DNA from: an uncultured Phycisphaerales bacterium
GTDB lineage: Bacteria; Planctomycetota; Phycisphaerae; Phycisphaerales; UBA1924
Assembly: GCA_937995595.1 (NCBI GenBank)
Contig: CALKJW010000011.1
Span: forward strand, 1-64,000
Length of the DNA: 64,000 nucleotides
Reading direction: 5' to 3'
A model generated the notes under the pieces. It ran no database searches and was not told where the DNA came from. It saw only the letters and a program-made list of their open reading frames with translations. Below, piece after piece: positions 48,401-60,476 of the stretch. A program made the translations under genes and the position numbers. The number at the start of each line of letters is the position of its first letter. The first letter of the stretch is position 1.

Positions 48401-49303
48401 ATGACGCACGCACCGGACCGACTCCGTACGCTCCTCGACGCCGCCGCGGCCAGAAAACAGTGCCTCATGATGCCCGGCGCGTTCAACGCGCTGTGCGGGC
48501 TGGCGATCCGTCAGGCGGGCTTCGAAGCCTGCTACGTCTCGGGCGCGGCGACCAGCGTCTGCGCCGGCGTGCCCGACGTCGGCATCCTGACGCTCGATCA
48601 CTTCGCACGCCTGATCCGCGAGATCGTCGACGCCTGCGGCCTGCCGCTGATCGCCGATGCCGACACCGGCTTTGGCGAAAGCGAGATGGTGCGGCGCACC
48701 GTGGTCGAGTACGCCCGCGCCGGCGCGGCAGGGCTGCACATCGAGGACCAGGTCTTCCCCAAGCGCTGCGGGCACCTCGACGGCAAACGACTCATCCCGC
48801 TCGAACACGCCGTCGAGAAGATCGCCGCGGCGGTGAACACGGCCAGATCGGCACGCGACCTCGTCGTCTGCGCGCGGACCGACGCCCGCGGCGTCGAGGG
48901 GCTCGACGCGGCGGTCGAACGCGCCGCGGCGTACCTGCAGGCCGGCGCCGGCATGATCTTCCCCGAGGGCCTCGCCAGCGAGCAGGAGTTCGCCGACTTC
49001 GCGGCCCGCCTGCGCCACAGGGCCGGCGCGGGCGCCCGCTACCACCTGCTGGCGAACATGACCGAGTTCGGCAAGACGCCGATCATCCCCGCCGCTCGGT
49101 TCGGCGAGATGGGCTACTCGTGCGTGATCTTCCCCGTCTCGCTGCTGCGCTCGGCGATGGGCGAGGTCTCGCGCGTGCTGGAGCAACTCAGGCGCGACGG
49201 GAGCGTCGCCGGGTTCATCGACCGCATGCAGACCCGCGAGCAGTTGTACGGGCTCATCGGCTACAAGCCGGGCGTGGAGTGGGCGTTCCCGGCGCGGATG
49301 TGA
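48401..49303 (+). CDS. isocitrate lyase/PEP mutase family protein (methylisocitrate lyase-like)
   Basis: [31 protein letters not shown]...[12 protein letters not shown]...[23 protein letters not shown]. Confidence 0.92.
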   Translation: MTHAPDRLRTLLDAAAARKQCLMMPGAFNALCGLAIRQAGFEACYVSGAATSVCAGVPDVGILTLDHFARLIREIVDACGLPLIADADTGFGESEMVRRTVVEYARAGAAGLHIEDQVFPKRCGHLDGKRLIPLEHAVEKIAAAVNTARSARDLVVCARTDARGVEGLDAAVERAAAYLQAGAGMIFPEGLASEQEFADFAARLRHRAGAGARYHLLANMTEFGKTPIIPAARFGEMGYSCVIFPVSLLRSAMGEVSRVLEQLRRDGSVAGFIDRMQTREQLYGLIGYKPGVEWAFPARM

Positions 49304-49324
49304 CGGACGCCCGGGAGTGTGAAC

Positions 49325-50065
49325 ATGCCGTCAGGCCGCGCCACCACCCGACCGCCCGCCGGAACGGCCGCGTTCTCGGCCCGCGGCGTGACGAAGGTGT
49401 ACCGCATGGGCGAGGTGGAGGTCCGCGCGCTCGACGGCGTGGACCTCGACCTGTTCGCGGGCGAGTTCGTGGTGCTGCTCGGCCCGTCGGGCAGCGGCAA
49501 GTCCACGCTGCTGAACATCCTCGGCGGGCTCGACGTGCCGACCTCGGGCACGGTGCGATACCGCGACCACGACCTGTCGCGGCTGGACGACCGTGCGCTC
49601 ACGCGGTTCCGCCGCGAGCACGTGGGCTTCGTCTTCCAGTTCTACAACCTCGTGCCGAGTCTGACCGCGCGGGAGAACGTCGCGCTCGTGACCGACATCT
49701 CGGCCGACCCGATGCCCGCCGACGAGGCGCTCTCGCTGGTGGGCCTCGGCGAGCGGATGGATTCCTTCCCCGCGCAACTCTCCGGGGGCGAGCAGCAGCG
49801 CGTCGCCATCGCGCGAGCCGTGGCCAAGCGGCCCGACGTGCTGCTGTGCGACGAGCCGACGGGCGCGCTGGACGTGAAGACCGGCAAAGTGGTGCTCCGG
49901 GCGATCGCGCGGGCCAACGAACAACTCGGCACGACCGCCGTGGTCATCACGCACAACGCCGCGATCGCCGCGATCGCCGACCGTGTCGTCCACCTGAGCG
50001 GCGGGCGCGTGGCACGCGTCGAGACCAACACCTCACGCATGAGCACGGACGACCTTTCCTGGTGA
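49325..50065 (+). CDS. ABC transporter ATP-binding protein (LolD/MacB type)
   Basis: [28 protein letters not shown]...[16 protein letters not shown]...[32 protein letters not shown]. Confidence 0.95.
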   Translation: MPSGRATTRPPAGTAAFSARGVTKVYRMGEVEVRALDGVDLDLFAGEFVVLLGPSGSGKSTLLNILGGLDVPTSGTVRYRDHDLSRLDDRALTRFRREHVGFVFQFYNLVPSLTARENVALVTDISADPMPADEALSLVGLGERMDSFPAQLSGGEQQRVAIARAVAKRPDVLLCDEPTGALDVKTGKVVLRAIARANEQLGTTAVVITHNAAIAAIADRVVHLSGGRVARVETNTSRMSTDDLSW

Positions 50066-50069
50066 GGCC

Positions 50070-52433
50070 ATGCGGGCGATCGACCGCAAACTCCTGCGCG
50101 ACGCCCGGCGGCTCAAGTCGCAACTGGTCGCCATCGCGCTGGTCATGGCGTGCGGCGTCGGCGCGTTCCTGATGGCCGTGAGCGCCTCCCGATCGCTGGA
50201 GGCGACACAGGCCGCGTACTACGAACGCGCGGCGTTCGCGCACGTCTTCGCCCAGTGCAAGCGGGCACCGCTCTCGCTCGCCGACCGGGTCCGCGAGGTC
50301 CCCGGCGTCGCCGCCGTCGATCCGCGGGTCGTGGTCAGCGTGAACCTCGACCTGCCCGGCATGTTCGAGCCCGCGGCGGGGCTGATCGTCTCGATCCCCG
50401 AACGCGAAGAGCCGGTCCTCAACCGCCTGCACCTGCGGCGCGGGCGCCTCCCCCAGCCGGGCAGACCCGGCGAGGTCGTCGTGAGCGAGGCCTTCGCCGA
50501 GGCCCACGGGATGAACCCGGGGTTCACGTTCGGCGCGGTCATCAACGGCCGCCTGGAGCGCCTCTCGGTCGTCGGCGTCGCGCTCTCGCCGGAGTTTGTT
50601 TACTCGCTCCGCCCAGGCGGTTTCGTGCCCGACGACAGGCGCTACGGCGTGATGTGGATGCGGCGCGACCAACTCGCGCCGTCGTTCGATCTCGATGGCG
50701 CGTTCAACAACCTCGCCGTGGCCGTCTCGCCGGGGGCGAGCGAGGCGGCGATCATCGACGCGATCGATCGCCTCACCGCGCCCTACGGCGGCGAGAGCGC
50801 CTACGGCCGGTCCGAGCAGGTCTCGCACCGCTACGTCACCGACGAACTCTCGCAACTCCGCAACATGGTCCGCGTGACGCCGCCGGTGTTCCTCGCCGTC
50901 GCGGCGATGCTGATCAACATCGTGATCTCCCGACTGGTGCGCACGCAGCGCGAGCAGATCGCGCTGCTCCGCGCGTTCGGCTACACGCAGGCCGACGTCG
51001 GGCGGCATTTCCTCGCGCTTGTGGCCATGGTGGGGGCGCTGGGCGCGCTGCTCGGCATCGTGCTCGGCGCGACCATGGGCAGCCTGCTCACCGGGCTCTA
51101 CGTCCGCTTCTTCCGCTTCCCGGAGTTGCGGTACCACATGGAGGTCTGGGTCGCGCTGCTGGCGGTCGGCGTGACGATCGGCGCCGCGTGCCTCGGCGCC
51201 GGCTGGTCGGTGCTGCGGGCCATGCGGCTGGCCCCCGCCGACGCCATGCGCCCAGAAGCGCCCGCCGTCTACCGGCCCTCGATCGTGGAACGGCTCGGCC
51301 TCGACCGCACGCTCTGGCCGTCGGCCAAGATGGTGCTCAGGCACCTGCAGCGGCACAAGGTCCGCACCGCGGTCTCGATGCTCGGCGTCGCCGCGACCGT
51401 CGCCATCCTTACGCTCGGCAGCTTCGTCAACGACGCGATCGACACGCTGATCGATCTGGAGTTCCACACGGCCCAGCGGCAGGACGTGCTTGTGACCTTC
51501 AACGAGCCGCGCTCGACGCGCGCCCTCCACGAACTGCGCGCTGCGCCGGGGGTCATCGCCGCCGAGCCGTTCCGCGTTGTCCCGGCGCGACTCTGGAACG
51601 GCCCGCGCCTCCGGCGCGAGGCGCTGCAGGGCGTGCCCGCCGACGCGGAACTCCGGCGCGTGGTCGATCACCGATTCCGCGAGGTGCCCATCCCGCCCGA
51701 CGGGCTGGTCATCAGCGCGGGTCTGGCCGAACTGCTCGACGCCCGCGCGGGGGACGAGTTGTTCGTCGAAACGCTCGAAGGCCAGCGCCCGACGCTCCGG
51801 GTGCGCGTGCACCGGATCGTCGAGAACTACGTCGGGACCGGCGCGTACATCGACATGGACGCGCTCAACCGCGCCATGGGCCAGGGGCCGACGCTCTCGG
51901 GCGCGGCCCTGACGGTCGACGCCGCGGCGGCGGCGCGGCTCTACAACGAACTCAAACACACCCCCGGCGTGGCGACGGTGACGATCAAACGCGCTGCGCT
52001 CGAGAGTTTCGAACAGACGCTCGCCGAGAACCTCCTGACCATGCGACTGTTCAACCTCGCCTTCGCGTGCGTCATCGCGGTCGGCGTCGTCTACAACACC
52101 GCGCGGATCCTCTACGCCGAGCGGGCCCACGAACTCGCCACCCTCCGCGTGCTGGGCTTCTACCGCACGGAGATCGCGGGCATCTTCCTCGGCGAACTCG
52201 CGGTCGTCACGCTCGTCGCGCTCCCCGTCGGCATGGCGGCCGGGTACGCGCTCTGCGGCGCGGCGACCTGGGCCATGCAGACCGAGACCCACCGCATACC
52301 CTTCGTCGTCGCCGGCCGCACGCTCGCGTTCGCCGGGACCGTCGTGCTCCTGGTCGCAACGACTACGGCGATGTTCGTGCGCCAGGACCTGGACCGGCTG
52401 AACCTGATCGAGGTGCTCAAGGCCCGAACCTGA
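50070..52433 (+). CDS. ABC transporter permease (FtsX/MacB-type, duplicated domains)
   Basis: 787 aa; two FtsX-like blocks ([75 protein letters not shown]). Confidence 0.93.
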   Translation: MRAIDRKLLRDARRLKSQLVAIALVMACGVGAFLMAVSASRSLEATQAAYYERAAFAHVFAQCKRAPLSLADRVREVPGVAAVDPRVVVSVNLDLPGMFEPAAGLIVSIPEREEPVLNRLHLRRGRLPQPGRPGEVVVSEAFAEAHGMNPGFTFGAVINGRLERLSVVGVALSPEFVYSLRPGGFVPDDRRYGVMWMRRDQLAPSFDLDGAFNNLAVAVSPGASEAAIIDAIDRLTAPYGGESAYGRSEQVSHRYVTDELSQLRNMVRVTPPVFLAVAAMLINIVISRLVRTQREQIALLRAFGYTQADVGRHFLALVAMVGALGALLGIVLGATMGSLLTGLYVRFFRFPELRYHMEVWVALLAVGVTIGAACLGAGWSVLRAMRLAPADAMRPEAPAVYRPSIVERLGLDRTLWPSAKMVLRHLQRHKVRTAVSMLGVAATVAILTLGSFVNDAIDTLIDLEFHTAQRQDVLVTFNEPRSTRALHELRAAPGVIAAEPFRVVPARLWNGPRLRREALQGVPADAELRRVVDHRFREVPIPPDGLVISAGLAELLDARAGDELFVETLEGQRPTLRVRVHRIVENYVGTGAYIDMDALNRAMGQGPTLSGAALTVDAAAAARLYNELKHTPGVATVTIKRAALESFEQTLAENLLTMRLFNLAFACVIAVGVVYNTARILYAERAHELATLRVLGFYRTEIAGIFLGELAVVTLVALPVGMAAGYALCGAATWAMQTETHRIPFVVAGRTLAFAGTVVLLVATTTAMFVRQDLDRLNLIEVLKART

Positions 52434-52446
52434 GCCGCAGACCCAC

Positions 52447-53664
52447 ATGGCCAGACTCCGACGGATCATCCTGCCGCTGGTCGTGCTTGTCCTCGTGGTC
52501 GTCGGGCTGGTCATGAGCCTCCGCCCACGCCCCGCGCCGGTCGATCTCGCGCCCGTGACACGCGGCCCGCTGCAGGTGACCGTGGACGACGACGGCCGCA
52601 CGCGCGTCAAGGAGCGGTACGTCGTGTCCAGCCCCTTGGCCGGCCGTCTGGCCCGCATCACCTACAAGGCCGGAGAGCCCGTGCGGGCCGGCCGGACACC
52701 GCTGGCCGTCATCGACCCGAGCGACCCCGCGCTGCTCGACGCCCGGGCCGTCGCCGAGGCCGAGGCGCGCGTGCGGGCCGCCGCGCTGGCCGTCGAACGC
52801 GCCCGGACGCAGATCGTCGCCGCCAACGCCGCGCTCGAGTTCGCCACCAGCGAACTAAGGCGCGCGCAGGCGGCCGCGTCCCGCGGCGGAGCCAACGAGC
52901 GGGAGGTTCAGGACGCGCAACTCTCCGTCACCATGCGCACCGAAGAGGCCCGCGCGGCGGAGTTCGCACGCCAGATCGCCGTCTTCGAACTCGCACAGGC
53001 GGAGGCCGCGCTGGTCCGCACGCGTCCGGTCGAGGAAGGCGCCGACGCCGATGCCGCGCGCCTGACCATCCTCTCGCCGATCGACGGGCGCGTGCTCCGC
53101 GTGTTGCGCGAGAGCGCGGGCTTCGTCTCGCCCGGCACGCCGCTGGTCGAGATCGGCGACAGCGCCGACCTGGAGATCGAGGTCGACGTGCTCTCGCCCG
53201 ATGCCGTCCGAATCGTCCCCGGCGCGGCGGTCCACATCGAGAACTGGGGCGGGCCCGCCGCGCTCCGCGGCCGCGTCCGGCTGGTCGAACCGTCGGCGTT
53301 CACCAAGGTCTCCGCGCTGGGCGTCGAGGAGCAGCGCGTCAACGTGATCATCGACTTCGTGGACCCTCCAGGCGCGAGAGCGGGTCTGGGCGATGGCTTC
53401 CGCGTGCAGACTCGGATCGTGGTGTCCGAGGCCGCGGACGTGCTGAAGGTCCCGACCGGCGCGCTCTTCCGCCGGGGCGACAGGTGGGCGACGTTTGTCG
53501 AGCAGAACGGCCGCGCGTCGCTCCGACTGCTCGAGATCGGCCGTCGCAACCACGCCGAGGCGGAGGTCCTGAACGGCCTGTCGGTCGGCGAGCGCGTGGT
53601 GGTCTACCCGAGCGACCGCGTGCGCGACGGCGTGAAACTCGCGCCCCGCGACGCGGCGGACTGA
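52447..53664 (+). CDS. HlyD/RND-type periplasmic adaptor protein
   Basis: N-terminal TM; RVKERYVVSSPLAGRLARITYKAGEPVRAG ... coiled coil ... LSPIDGRVLRVLRESAGFVSPGTPLVEIGD. Confidence 0.93.
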   Translation: MARLRRIILPLVVLVLVVVGLVMSLRPRPAPVDLAPVTRGPLQVTVDDDGRTRVKERYVVSSPLAGRLARITYKAGEPVRAGRTPLAVIDPSDPALLDARAVAEAEARVRAAALAVERARTQIVAANAALEFATSELRRAQAAASRGGANEREVQDAQLSVTMRTEEARAAEFARQIAVFELAQAEAALVRTRPVEEGADADAARLTILSPIDGRVLRVLRESAGFVSPGTPLVEIGDSADLEIEVDVLSPDAVRIVPGAAVHIENWGGPAALRGRVRLVEPSAFTKVSALGVEEQRVNVIIDFVDPPGARAGLGDGFRVQTRIVVSEAADVLKVPTGALFRRGDRWATFVEQNGRASLRLLEIGRRNHAEAEVLNGLSVGERVVVYPSDRVRDGVKLAPRDAAD

Positions 53665-53695
53665 TGATCGGTCCCGCTCGCGCGGGGCGCGCGCA

Positions 53696-54774
53696 TCAGC
53701 CGACCTTCCTCAACCGTGTCACGCGCCCGACCTCGACCCACTCGACCACGAAGATGTTCCCATCTTTGTCGAAACACGCCGAGTGCGGCGCGATGAACCT
53801 GCCCGGCACGAACTGCTCCCGCGCCTTGTCGCGCAGGCCGAAGTTCTCTCCGTCGCCCAGGTGCGCCACCAGCCTGTTGTCCCTGTCGAGCAGCGTCACC
53901 CGCGCTTCGAGATCCGGCACAAGCAGCAGGTCCCCGCGCGTGTCAACGTGACAAGGCGACCGCATCTCGTCGGTCACAAAGCCCGCGTGCCGACCCTCGA
54001 GCGTGAAGTGCTGCAACCGCCGGTTGCTCCGGCCCGCCACCACCAGCCGCGGCGTGCCCGAGCGCGAGTCCACCGCCAGCCCGTGCGGACAGGACGTCTG
54101 CCCGCGCTCCCTGCCCGGACCGCCGAACGTGCGGATGTACGCGCCCGCCGCGTCGTACTCGTGGATCCAACTCTTCCCGTACCCATCGGCGACGAACACG
54201 TGCCCGCGCTTGGCGTGCGGGCGGCCAGCCTCGTTCACCGCGTCAAACGGCACGACCGCCACGTTCGTCGGCCTGTACTCGGCGATGGAACCGTACAGGC
54301 CCGACGCCTCGGGCCAGGCAAACTCCAGCACCAGTTCGCCGCTCAGCGTTGTCTTGCGCACGATCGACCGGTTGCAGTCGGACAGGTACAGAAACTCGCC
54401 GCCCGGCTCGCGAGAATGCGTCAGCCCGTGGGCGCCGCCGCGGAACTCCTCGCCCCACGAACGCACGAACGCCCCCTCCGGGTCGAACACGCACACCGCG
54501 TCGCCCGATGAACTCGAGGCGTGCACCGTGTGCTTGACGTGCACAAACCCCTGCGAGTCGATGCACACGCCGTGCGTGTTCCCGAACGCGTGCGTGCCCG
54601 GGAGCCGCGCCCAGTCGTGCTCCACCTCGTACTTGTACGCCCCGGTCCGACCGTCACCGGGCCGCGCCCGGACTTGTTCACCGCCCGCACCATCGGCGCG
54701 GCGGCGAACGCGGCGGTCGCGGCGAGGCCGGCCTGCATCGCGGCGCGGCGGGAGATCGGGGGCTGGTGCGGCAT
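53696..54774 (-). pseudogene. Tat-signal NHL/beta-propeller protein, frameshifted near the N-terminus
   Basis: N-part MPHQPPISRRAAMQAGLAATAAFAAAPMVRAVNKSGRGPVTVG in one frame; TGAYKYEVEHDWARLPGTHAFGNTHGVCIDSQGFVHVKHTVHA...VVEWVEVGRVTRLRKVG* in another; shift at about 54640-54655. Confidence 0.75.
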
Positions 54775-54974
54775 GCGAAACTCCCAAGGAGGATCGGGGC
54801 CAAGGGGCGATCGAACGGCCGGCTCCGGACAGGCGGACGACGGGAAGACGGACCGCCTCGAAGCATGGTAACCGGAACCGCCCCGTTTTCGTGCGATCCG
54901 CGGCCCACGCCGACGACTCCCACTTGGGAACCGCCGCGTTTGTGGTAGACTGAATCCCGACCGAATCCCGCGCT

Positions 54975-57900
54975 ATGCCGCGACGCACAGCCCAACCCCG
55001 CGCTCTGGCAGTGGCCGCGATGGCCGCCGCGGGCGTGGTCGCGGCAGCACTCGCTGCGATGGTGGCCACGGCCCGCACCCACTCTTCGCCCGCAACGGCC
55101 GCAGCGCATTTCGATGAATCCGGCGCGGGCGAACCGGTCCGCTACGCGCGCGACATCCGCCGCCTGCTCTCCGACCGCTGCTTCCAGTGCCACGGGCCCG
55201 ACGCCGCGGCTCGCCGGGCCGACCTGCGGCTCGACGACCCGGCCAGCGCGTTCGCCGCGCGGCCGGACGGCGCGGCGATCGTGCCCGGCAACCCCGGCGC
55301 GAGCGAACTCTGGAAGCGCATCACGACGACCGACCCGGTGCTGGCGATGCCCCCGCCCGGCGCGAACAAGCGGCCGCTCTCCGACGACGAGAAGGCGCTG
55401 ATCCGCGCGTGGATCGAGCAGGGTGCGACCTACGAGCCGCACTGGTCGTTCGTGCCGCCCGCGCGCCCCGCCGTTCCCTCGGTCCGCAACGCCGCGTGGC
55501 CGCGCGACCGCATCGACCGCTTCATCCTCGCGAGGATGGAGTCCCGCGGCGTGTCGCCCTCGCCCGAGGCCGACCGTGCCACGCTCCTGCGCCGCGTGTT
55601 CCTCGACCTGACCGGGCTCCCGCCCACGACGCGGGAACTCGACGAGTTCCTCGCCGACACGAGCGAAAGCGCGTACGGGCAGTGGGTCGATCGGCTCTTC
55701 ACGCACGAGCCCTACCGCACACGACTGGCCGAGCGGCTCGCCGCGCCGTGGCTCGACGCGGCGCGGTACGGCGACACCTGCGGCATCCACACCGACAACG
55801 GCCGGCAGATCTGGCCCTGGCGAGACTGGGTGCTGCGCGCCCTGCGCGACAACACGCCCTACGACCGCTTCATCACCGAGCAACTCGCCGGCGACCTGCT
55901 GCCCGAGCCGACCATCGAGCAACTTGTCGCGACCGGCTTCAACCGCAACCACGTCACCACCGACGAGGGCGGCGCGATCGACGAGGAGTACCTCGTCGAG
56001 TACGCGGCCGATCGGGCCAACACCACCGCGGCGGTCTTCCTCGGCCTCACGTTCTCCTGCGCGCGCTGCCACGACCACAAGTTCGACCCGATCTCGCAGG
56101 AGGATTACTTCTCCTTCTTCGCGTTCTTCAACTCCAACGACGAGCCGGGGCTCTACTCGCAGACCGCCGACCCGCGCCGCGCCTACGAGCCGTTCATCAC
56201 CGTGCCCGGCCCCGAAGACCGCGCCCGACTCGCCGCGATCGACGCGGCGATCCGCGAAGCCGTCGCGGCGATGGAGTCCGCCGCGCCCGACGAGCCGCGC
56301 CTGCGCGAGCAGTCGCTGGCTGAAATCGCTTGCGATGCGGGATTGGAATGGGTGTCGGCTCGGCCCGTCGAATCATCGTCGATCAACCCCGATGTGCGGC
56401 TGGAGGTCCAGCCCGATGGCTCGGTGCTCGCATCGGGCGCGAACCCGGACGTGGACGAGTACTCAATCACGCTCCGCGCAGAGGGCGGCGACCTGCGCCT
56501 GCTCGCGCTGGAGGCGATGGCCGCCGACGGCGACCAATCCAAGCCAGCCGGCCGCGCGCCCAACGGCAACGCGGTGCTGACCGCGCTGCGCATCGAAGCG
56601 CGAGCCGGCGACGGCGGCGAGTGGAGCCGCGTGCCCCTGCGCTGGGCGTGGGCCGATCACTCGCAGGATGACGGCGACCACGACGTGACCAACGCGCTGA
56701 GCGCGACCGGAGACGGCTGGGCCATCGCCGCGCACCAACAGCCCGGCAAGCGCCTGCTGCTGGCGCTGAGCGATGCGCCCTTCGGCGGCGGACGCGATGC
56801 GCCGTGCGATGTCCGCGTGACGCTCTCGTTCCGCTCGCAATACGCAAGGCACGCGTTCGCGCGCGTCCGGCTGAGCGTCGGTCGGATCAACGAGGGCGCG
56901 CTGGCCGGCCTGCCCGATTCGCCGGGCCGCTGGCACGTGGCCGGGCCGTTCACCGGCCAGCGCGCCGAGTTCTACGAGCGCGCGTTCGGCCCCGAGTCCG
57001 GCCCGATCGACGCCGCGCGGGCGTTCGGCGAAGGCGCCGCAGCGCAACGCTGGCGCTTCGACCGTCGGCTGGTCGATGGCGCGCCGGTTTCGCTGGGCGA
57101 CGGGGTGAACGTGTTCTACGTCGGCCGTGCGGTGTGGTCGCCATCGGCCCGTTCGTTCGATGTCTCGCTCGGCAGCGACGACGGCTTCCAGTTGTTCGTC
57201 AACGGCGAGCGCGTCGCCGAGCGGCGTGTCGAGCGCGGCGTCGCGCCCGAACAGGACCGCGCCCGCATCGACCTGCGCCCGGGCGCGAACACGATCGTCC
57301 TCAAGATCATCAACACCGGCGGCGCATCGGGCTACTACTACCGCCCGCTGCACGGTGCGGACGAGCCGCCGCGAGACCTCGCGCTGGCCATCGCGCCCGC
57401 GGCCGCGCTCTCCGCCGCGCAGTCGCAGCGCCTCGCAACGGCGTGGCGAAGCGCGTTCCTGCCTTCGTACCGCCGGGCCGAGGCCGTGCACGCGGCCATG
57501 CAGGCCGAGCGCGCGGCGATCGAGCAGTCGCTGCCGCGCACGATGATCATGAAGGAACTGCCCGCGCCGCGCCCGGCCTACGTGCTGACGCGCGGTCAGT
57601 ACGACCACCCGGACCCGGCGCGCCCCGTGTCGCGCGCCGTGCCGCGGGCGCTGGGCGCGCTGCGCGAGGACGCGCCACGCAACCGCCTCGGCCTTGCCCA
57701 GTGGCTGGTCTCCCCCGAGAACCCGCTGACCGCGCGCGTGGCCGTCAACCGGTTCTGGGAGATGCTCTTCGGCACGGGCCTCGTGCGCACCAGCGAGGAC
57801 TTCGGCCTCCAGGGCGAGTGGCCCTCGCACCCCGAACTGCTCGACGACCTCGCCCTCGACTTCCGCGACAGCGGCTGGGACGTGCACGCGCTGCTGCGCC

Positions 57901-58628
57901 GAATCGTCACCAGCGCGACCTACCGCCAGTCCTCGCGCGTCCGCACCGACGTCGCCGAGATCGACCCGGACAACCGCCTGCTGTCGTTCTACCCGCGCCG
58001 ACGCCTCGCGGCCGAACAGGTGCGCGATCTGGCGCTCTTCGCGTCGGGCCTTCTGGTCGAGAAACTCGGCGGGCCGTCGGTCAACCCCTACCAGCCCGAC
58101 GGACTCTGGCAGGAGGTCGCCATGCCCGCGTCCAACACGCGCGTGTTCGTCCGCGGCGAGGGCGAGGACCTGTGGCGGCGCAGCCTCTACACGTACTGGA
58201 AACGTGCCTCGCCGCCGCCCTCGCTCCTGCTGTTCGACGCGCCGACGCGCGAGTCGTGCGTGATCCGCCGCCCGACGACCAACACGCCGCTGCAGGCCCT
58301 GGCGACGTGGAACAACGAGCAGTTCGTCGAGGCGGCCCGCGTGCTGGCCGAGCGGACGCTGACCGAGATCGCCGATGATCGTGCGCGGCTTTCGTCCATG
58401 TTCCGCCGCTGCACCGGCCGCACGCCCGACGCCGACGAGGCCGCGCTGCTGGAGTCGGCGCTTGCGCGATTCCGCGAGCGGTTCGCGGCCTGCCCGTCCG
58501 ACGTCGGACAACTCGTCACCGTCGGCGCACGCACACCGGCAGACGGCGTGTCGTGGTCCGAACTCGCGGCGTGGACCATGGTCGCCAACGCCGTGCTGAA
58601 CCTGCACGAGACCGTGACGCAGGATTGA
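54975..58628 (+). CDS. planctomycete cytochrome c-like / DUF1549 / DUF1553 (PSD1) protein
   Basis: [31 protein letters not shown]...[44 protein letters not shown]...[29 protein letters not shown]. Confidence 0.96.
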   Translation: MPRRTAQPRALAVAAMAAAGVVAAALAAMVATARTHSSPATAAAHFDESGAGEPVRYARDIRRLLSDRCFQCHGPDAAARRADLRLDDPASAFAARPDGAAIVPGNPGASELWKRITTTDPVLAMPPPGANKRPLSDDEKALIRAWIEQGATYEPHWSFVPPARPAVPSVRNAAWPRDRIDRFILARMESRGVSPSPEADRATLLRRVFLDLTGLPPTTRELDEFLADTSESAYGQWVDRLFTHEPYRTRLAERLAAPWLDAARYGDTCGIHTDNGRQIWPWRDWVLRALRDNTPYDRFITEQLAGDLLPEPTIEQLVATGFNRNHVTTDEGGAIDEEYLVEYAADRANTTAAVFLGLTFSCARCHDHKFDPISQEDYFSFFAFFNSNDEPGLYSQTADPRRAYEPFITVPGPEDRARLAAIDAAIREAVAAMESAAPDEPRLREQSLAEIACDAGLEWVSARPVESSSINPDVRLEVQPDGSVLASGANPDVDEYSITLRAEGGDLRLLALEAMAADGDQSKPAGRAPNGNAVLTALRIEARAGDGGEWSRVPLRWAWADHSQDDGDHDVTNALSATGDGWAIAAHQQPGKRLLLALSDAPFGGGRDAPCDVRVTLSFRSQYARHAFARVRLSVGRINEGALAGLPDSPGRWHVAGPFTGQRAEFYERAFGPESGPIDAARAFGEGAAAQRWRFDRRLVDGAPVSLGDGVNVFYVGRAVWSPSARSFDVSLGSDDGFQLFVNGERVAERRVERGVAPEQDRARIDLRPGANTIVLKIINTGGASGYYYRPLHGADEPPRDLALAIAPAAALSAAQSQRLATAWRSAFLPSYRRAEAVHAAMQAERAAIEQSLPRTMIMKELPAPRPAYVLTRGQYDHPDPARPVSRAVPRALGALREDAPRNRLGLAQWLVSPENPLTARVAVNRFWEMLFGTGLVRTSEDFGLQGEWPSHPELLDDLALDFRDSGWDVHALLRRIVTSATYRQSSRVRTDVAEIDPDNRLLSFYPRRRLAAEQVRDLALFASGLLVEKLGGPSVNPYQPDGLWQEVAMPASNTRVFVRGEGEDLWRRSLYTYWKRASPPPSLLLFDAPTRESCVIRRPTTNTPLQALATWNNEQFVEAARVLAERTLTEIADDRARLSSMFRRCTGRTPDADEAALLESALARFRERFAACPSDVGQLVTVGARTPADGVSWSELAAWTMVANAVLNLHETVTQD

Positions 58629-58657
58629 TCGGTGTCCGCGGTGGTTGGGAAGGAGTT

Positions 58658-58857
58658 TCTCGCAGAGGCGCAGTGGACGCAGAGGAGGAGCAACGGACCA
58701 GAGAGACGACACATGTGCCGGCCTTTCCCCGCGCCCTCTGTGCCTGTGCGAGATGTGTCTCGCAGAGGCGCAGTGGACGCAGAGGAAGAGCAACGGACCA
58801 GAGAGAAGACTCACATGCCGGCCTTTCCCCTCCCCGCGCCCTCTGCGCCTTTGCGAG
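58658..58857. repeat. two tandem copies of an about 100-bp imperfect inverted-repeat element
   Basis: tctcgcagaggcgcagtggacgcagagga[g/a]gagcaacggaccagagaga... starts at 58658 and again at 58758; each unit ends in the reverse-complementary ccctctg(t/c)gcct(g/t)tgcgaga. Confidence 0.9.
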
Positions 58858-58964
58858 AGATTCTCCCCAGCGTGCCAAGAGAACCGAGCAACGAGTTCCA
58901 TGGTCGGTGACGTGTCGAGTCGCTTTGCTGCTTTGCTGATCTGCTGATTTGCTGATCTACCCCC

Positions 58965-60455
58965 ATGCACCCAATTGAAGAACACTACCTCGACCTGACC
59001 CGCCGCCGCTTCTTCGGCGCCTGTGCGCAGAGCGTGAGCGGGGCGGTCGGCGCGCTCGCGCTGGCCTCGCTTCTGCGCGGCGCGTCCGAGCGTGCAGCGA
59101 ACACCGCAACCGGGCCGGGCGCGGGGGTGGGCGGGGCCGTGGGGGGTGGGGGGGTGCATTTCCCGCCCCGTGCCAAGCGCGTGATCTACATGCACATGGA
59201 GGGCGCGCCGAGCCAGATCGATCTGTTCGACTACAAGCCCGAACTCCGCCGCCGCTTCAACCAGGACCTGCCCGATTCGATCCGCCGCGGCCAACGTCTC
59301 ACGGGCATGACCAGCGGGCAGGACCGCTTCCCCGTCGCGCCCTCGATGTTCCGCTTCTCGCGCTACGCCAACAACGAAAGCGGCGCGTGGGTCAGCGAAC
59401 TCATGCCCCACACCGGCTCGATCGCGCGCGAGATCTGCTTCGTGCACTCGATGCACACCGAGGCGATCAACCACGAGCCGGGCATCACGTTCTTCCAGAC
59501 CGGCAGCCAGCAGCCGGGCCGGCCCAGTTTCGGCTCGTGGATCAGTTACGGTCTGGGCAGCGCGAGCGCGAACCTGCCCACGTTCGTGGTGCTCATCTCG
59601 CAGGGCTTCGGCAACATGCAGGCGCTCTCCGCGCGATTCTGGGGCTGCGGCTTCCTTCCCAGCGAGCACCAGGGCTGCCGCCTGCGCGCGGGCGCCGACC
59701 CCGTCCTGTTCCTGCGCGACCCGCCCGGTGTCGACCGCGCCGACCGCCGCGCCATGCTCGATCTGGTCGGCGAGCTCAACCGGCGCGAGATGGAGCGAAC
59801 GCTCGACCCCGAGATCCGCGCCCGCATCGCCCAGCACGAGATGGCCTACCGCATGCAGATGTCCGTCCCAGAACTGGTCGACCTTTCCGGCGAGGACGAG
59901 GCGACGCTCGAGATGTACGGCCCGCAGGTCCGCACGCCCGGTTCCTTCGCTTCCAACTGCCTGCTCGCGCGCCGGCTGGCCGAACGCGGCGTCCGCTTCA
60001 TCCAACTCTACATGCGCGGGTGGGACGCCCACAACAACCTGCCCGCCGAGATCCGCCTGCAGTCCGCCGCGGTCGATCAACCGCAGGCCGCGCTGGTCAA
60101 GGACCTCAAGCGCCGCGGCATGCTCGACGACACGCTGGTCATCTGGGCCGGCGAGTTCGGCCGCACCGTCTACAGCCAGGGCGACCTCACCGAGACCAAC
60201 TACGGCCGCGACCACCACCCGCGCTGCTTCACCATCTGGATGGCCGGCGGCGGCGTCAAGCCCGGCGTCAGCATCGGGCGCACCGACGAATACAGTTACA
60301 ACATCGTCGAGAACCCGATCGACGTGCACGACCTGCACGCCACGCTGCTGCACCTGCTGGGGCTCGACCACGAGCGGCTGGTGTTCCGGCACGAGGGCCG
60401 CGACTTCCGCCTGACCGACGTGTTCGGCAAGGTGCGGCGCGAACTGCTCGCCTGA
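58965..60455 (+). CDS. DUF1501 domain-containing protein, Tat-exported
   Basis: LTRRRFFGACAQSVSGAVGALALASLL; KRVIYMHMEGAPSQIDLFDYKPELRRR...LLARRLAERGVRFIQLYMRGWDAHNNL...WAGEFGRTVYSQGD. Confidence 0.95.
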   Translation: MHPIEEHYLDLTRRRFFGACAQSVSGAVGALALASLLRGASERAANTATGPGAGVGGAVGGGGVHFPPRAKRVIYMHMEGAPSQIDLFDYKPELRRRFNQDLPDSIRRGQRLTGMTSGQDRFPVAPSMFRFSRYANNESGAWVSELMPHTGSIAREICFVHSMHTEAINHEPGITFFQTGSQQPGRPSFGSWISYGLGSASANLPTFVVLISQGFGNMQALSARFWGCGFLPSEHQGCRLRAGADPVLFLRDPPGVDRADRRAMLDLVGELNRREMERTLDPEIRARIAQHEMAYRMQMSVPELVDLSGEDEATLEMYGPQVRTPGSFASNCLLARRLAERGVRFIQLYMRGWDAHNNLPAEIRLQSAAVDQPQAALVKDLKRRGMLDDTLVIWAGEFGRTVYSQGDLTETNYGRDHHPRCFTIWMAGGGVKPGVSIGRTDEYSYNIVENPIDVHDLHATLLHLLGLDHERLVFRHEGRDFRLTDVFGKVRRELLA

Positions 60456-60476
60456 GCACCCGATATCCTCCCGCCG

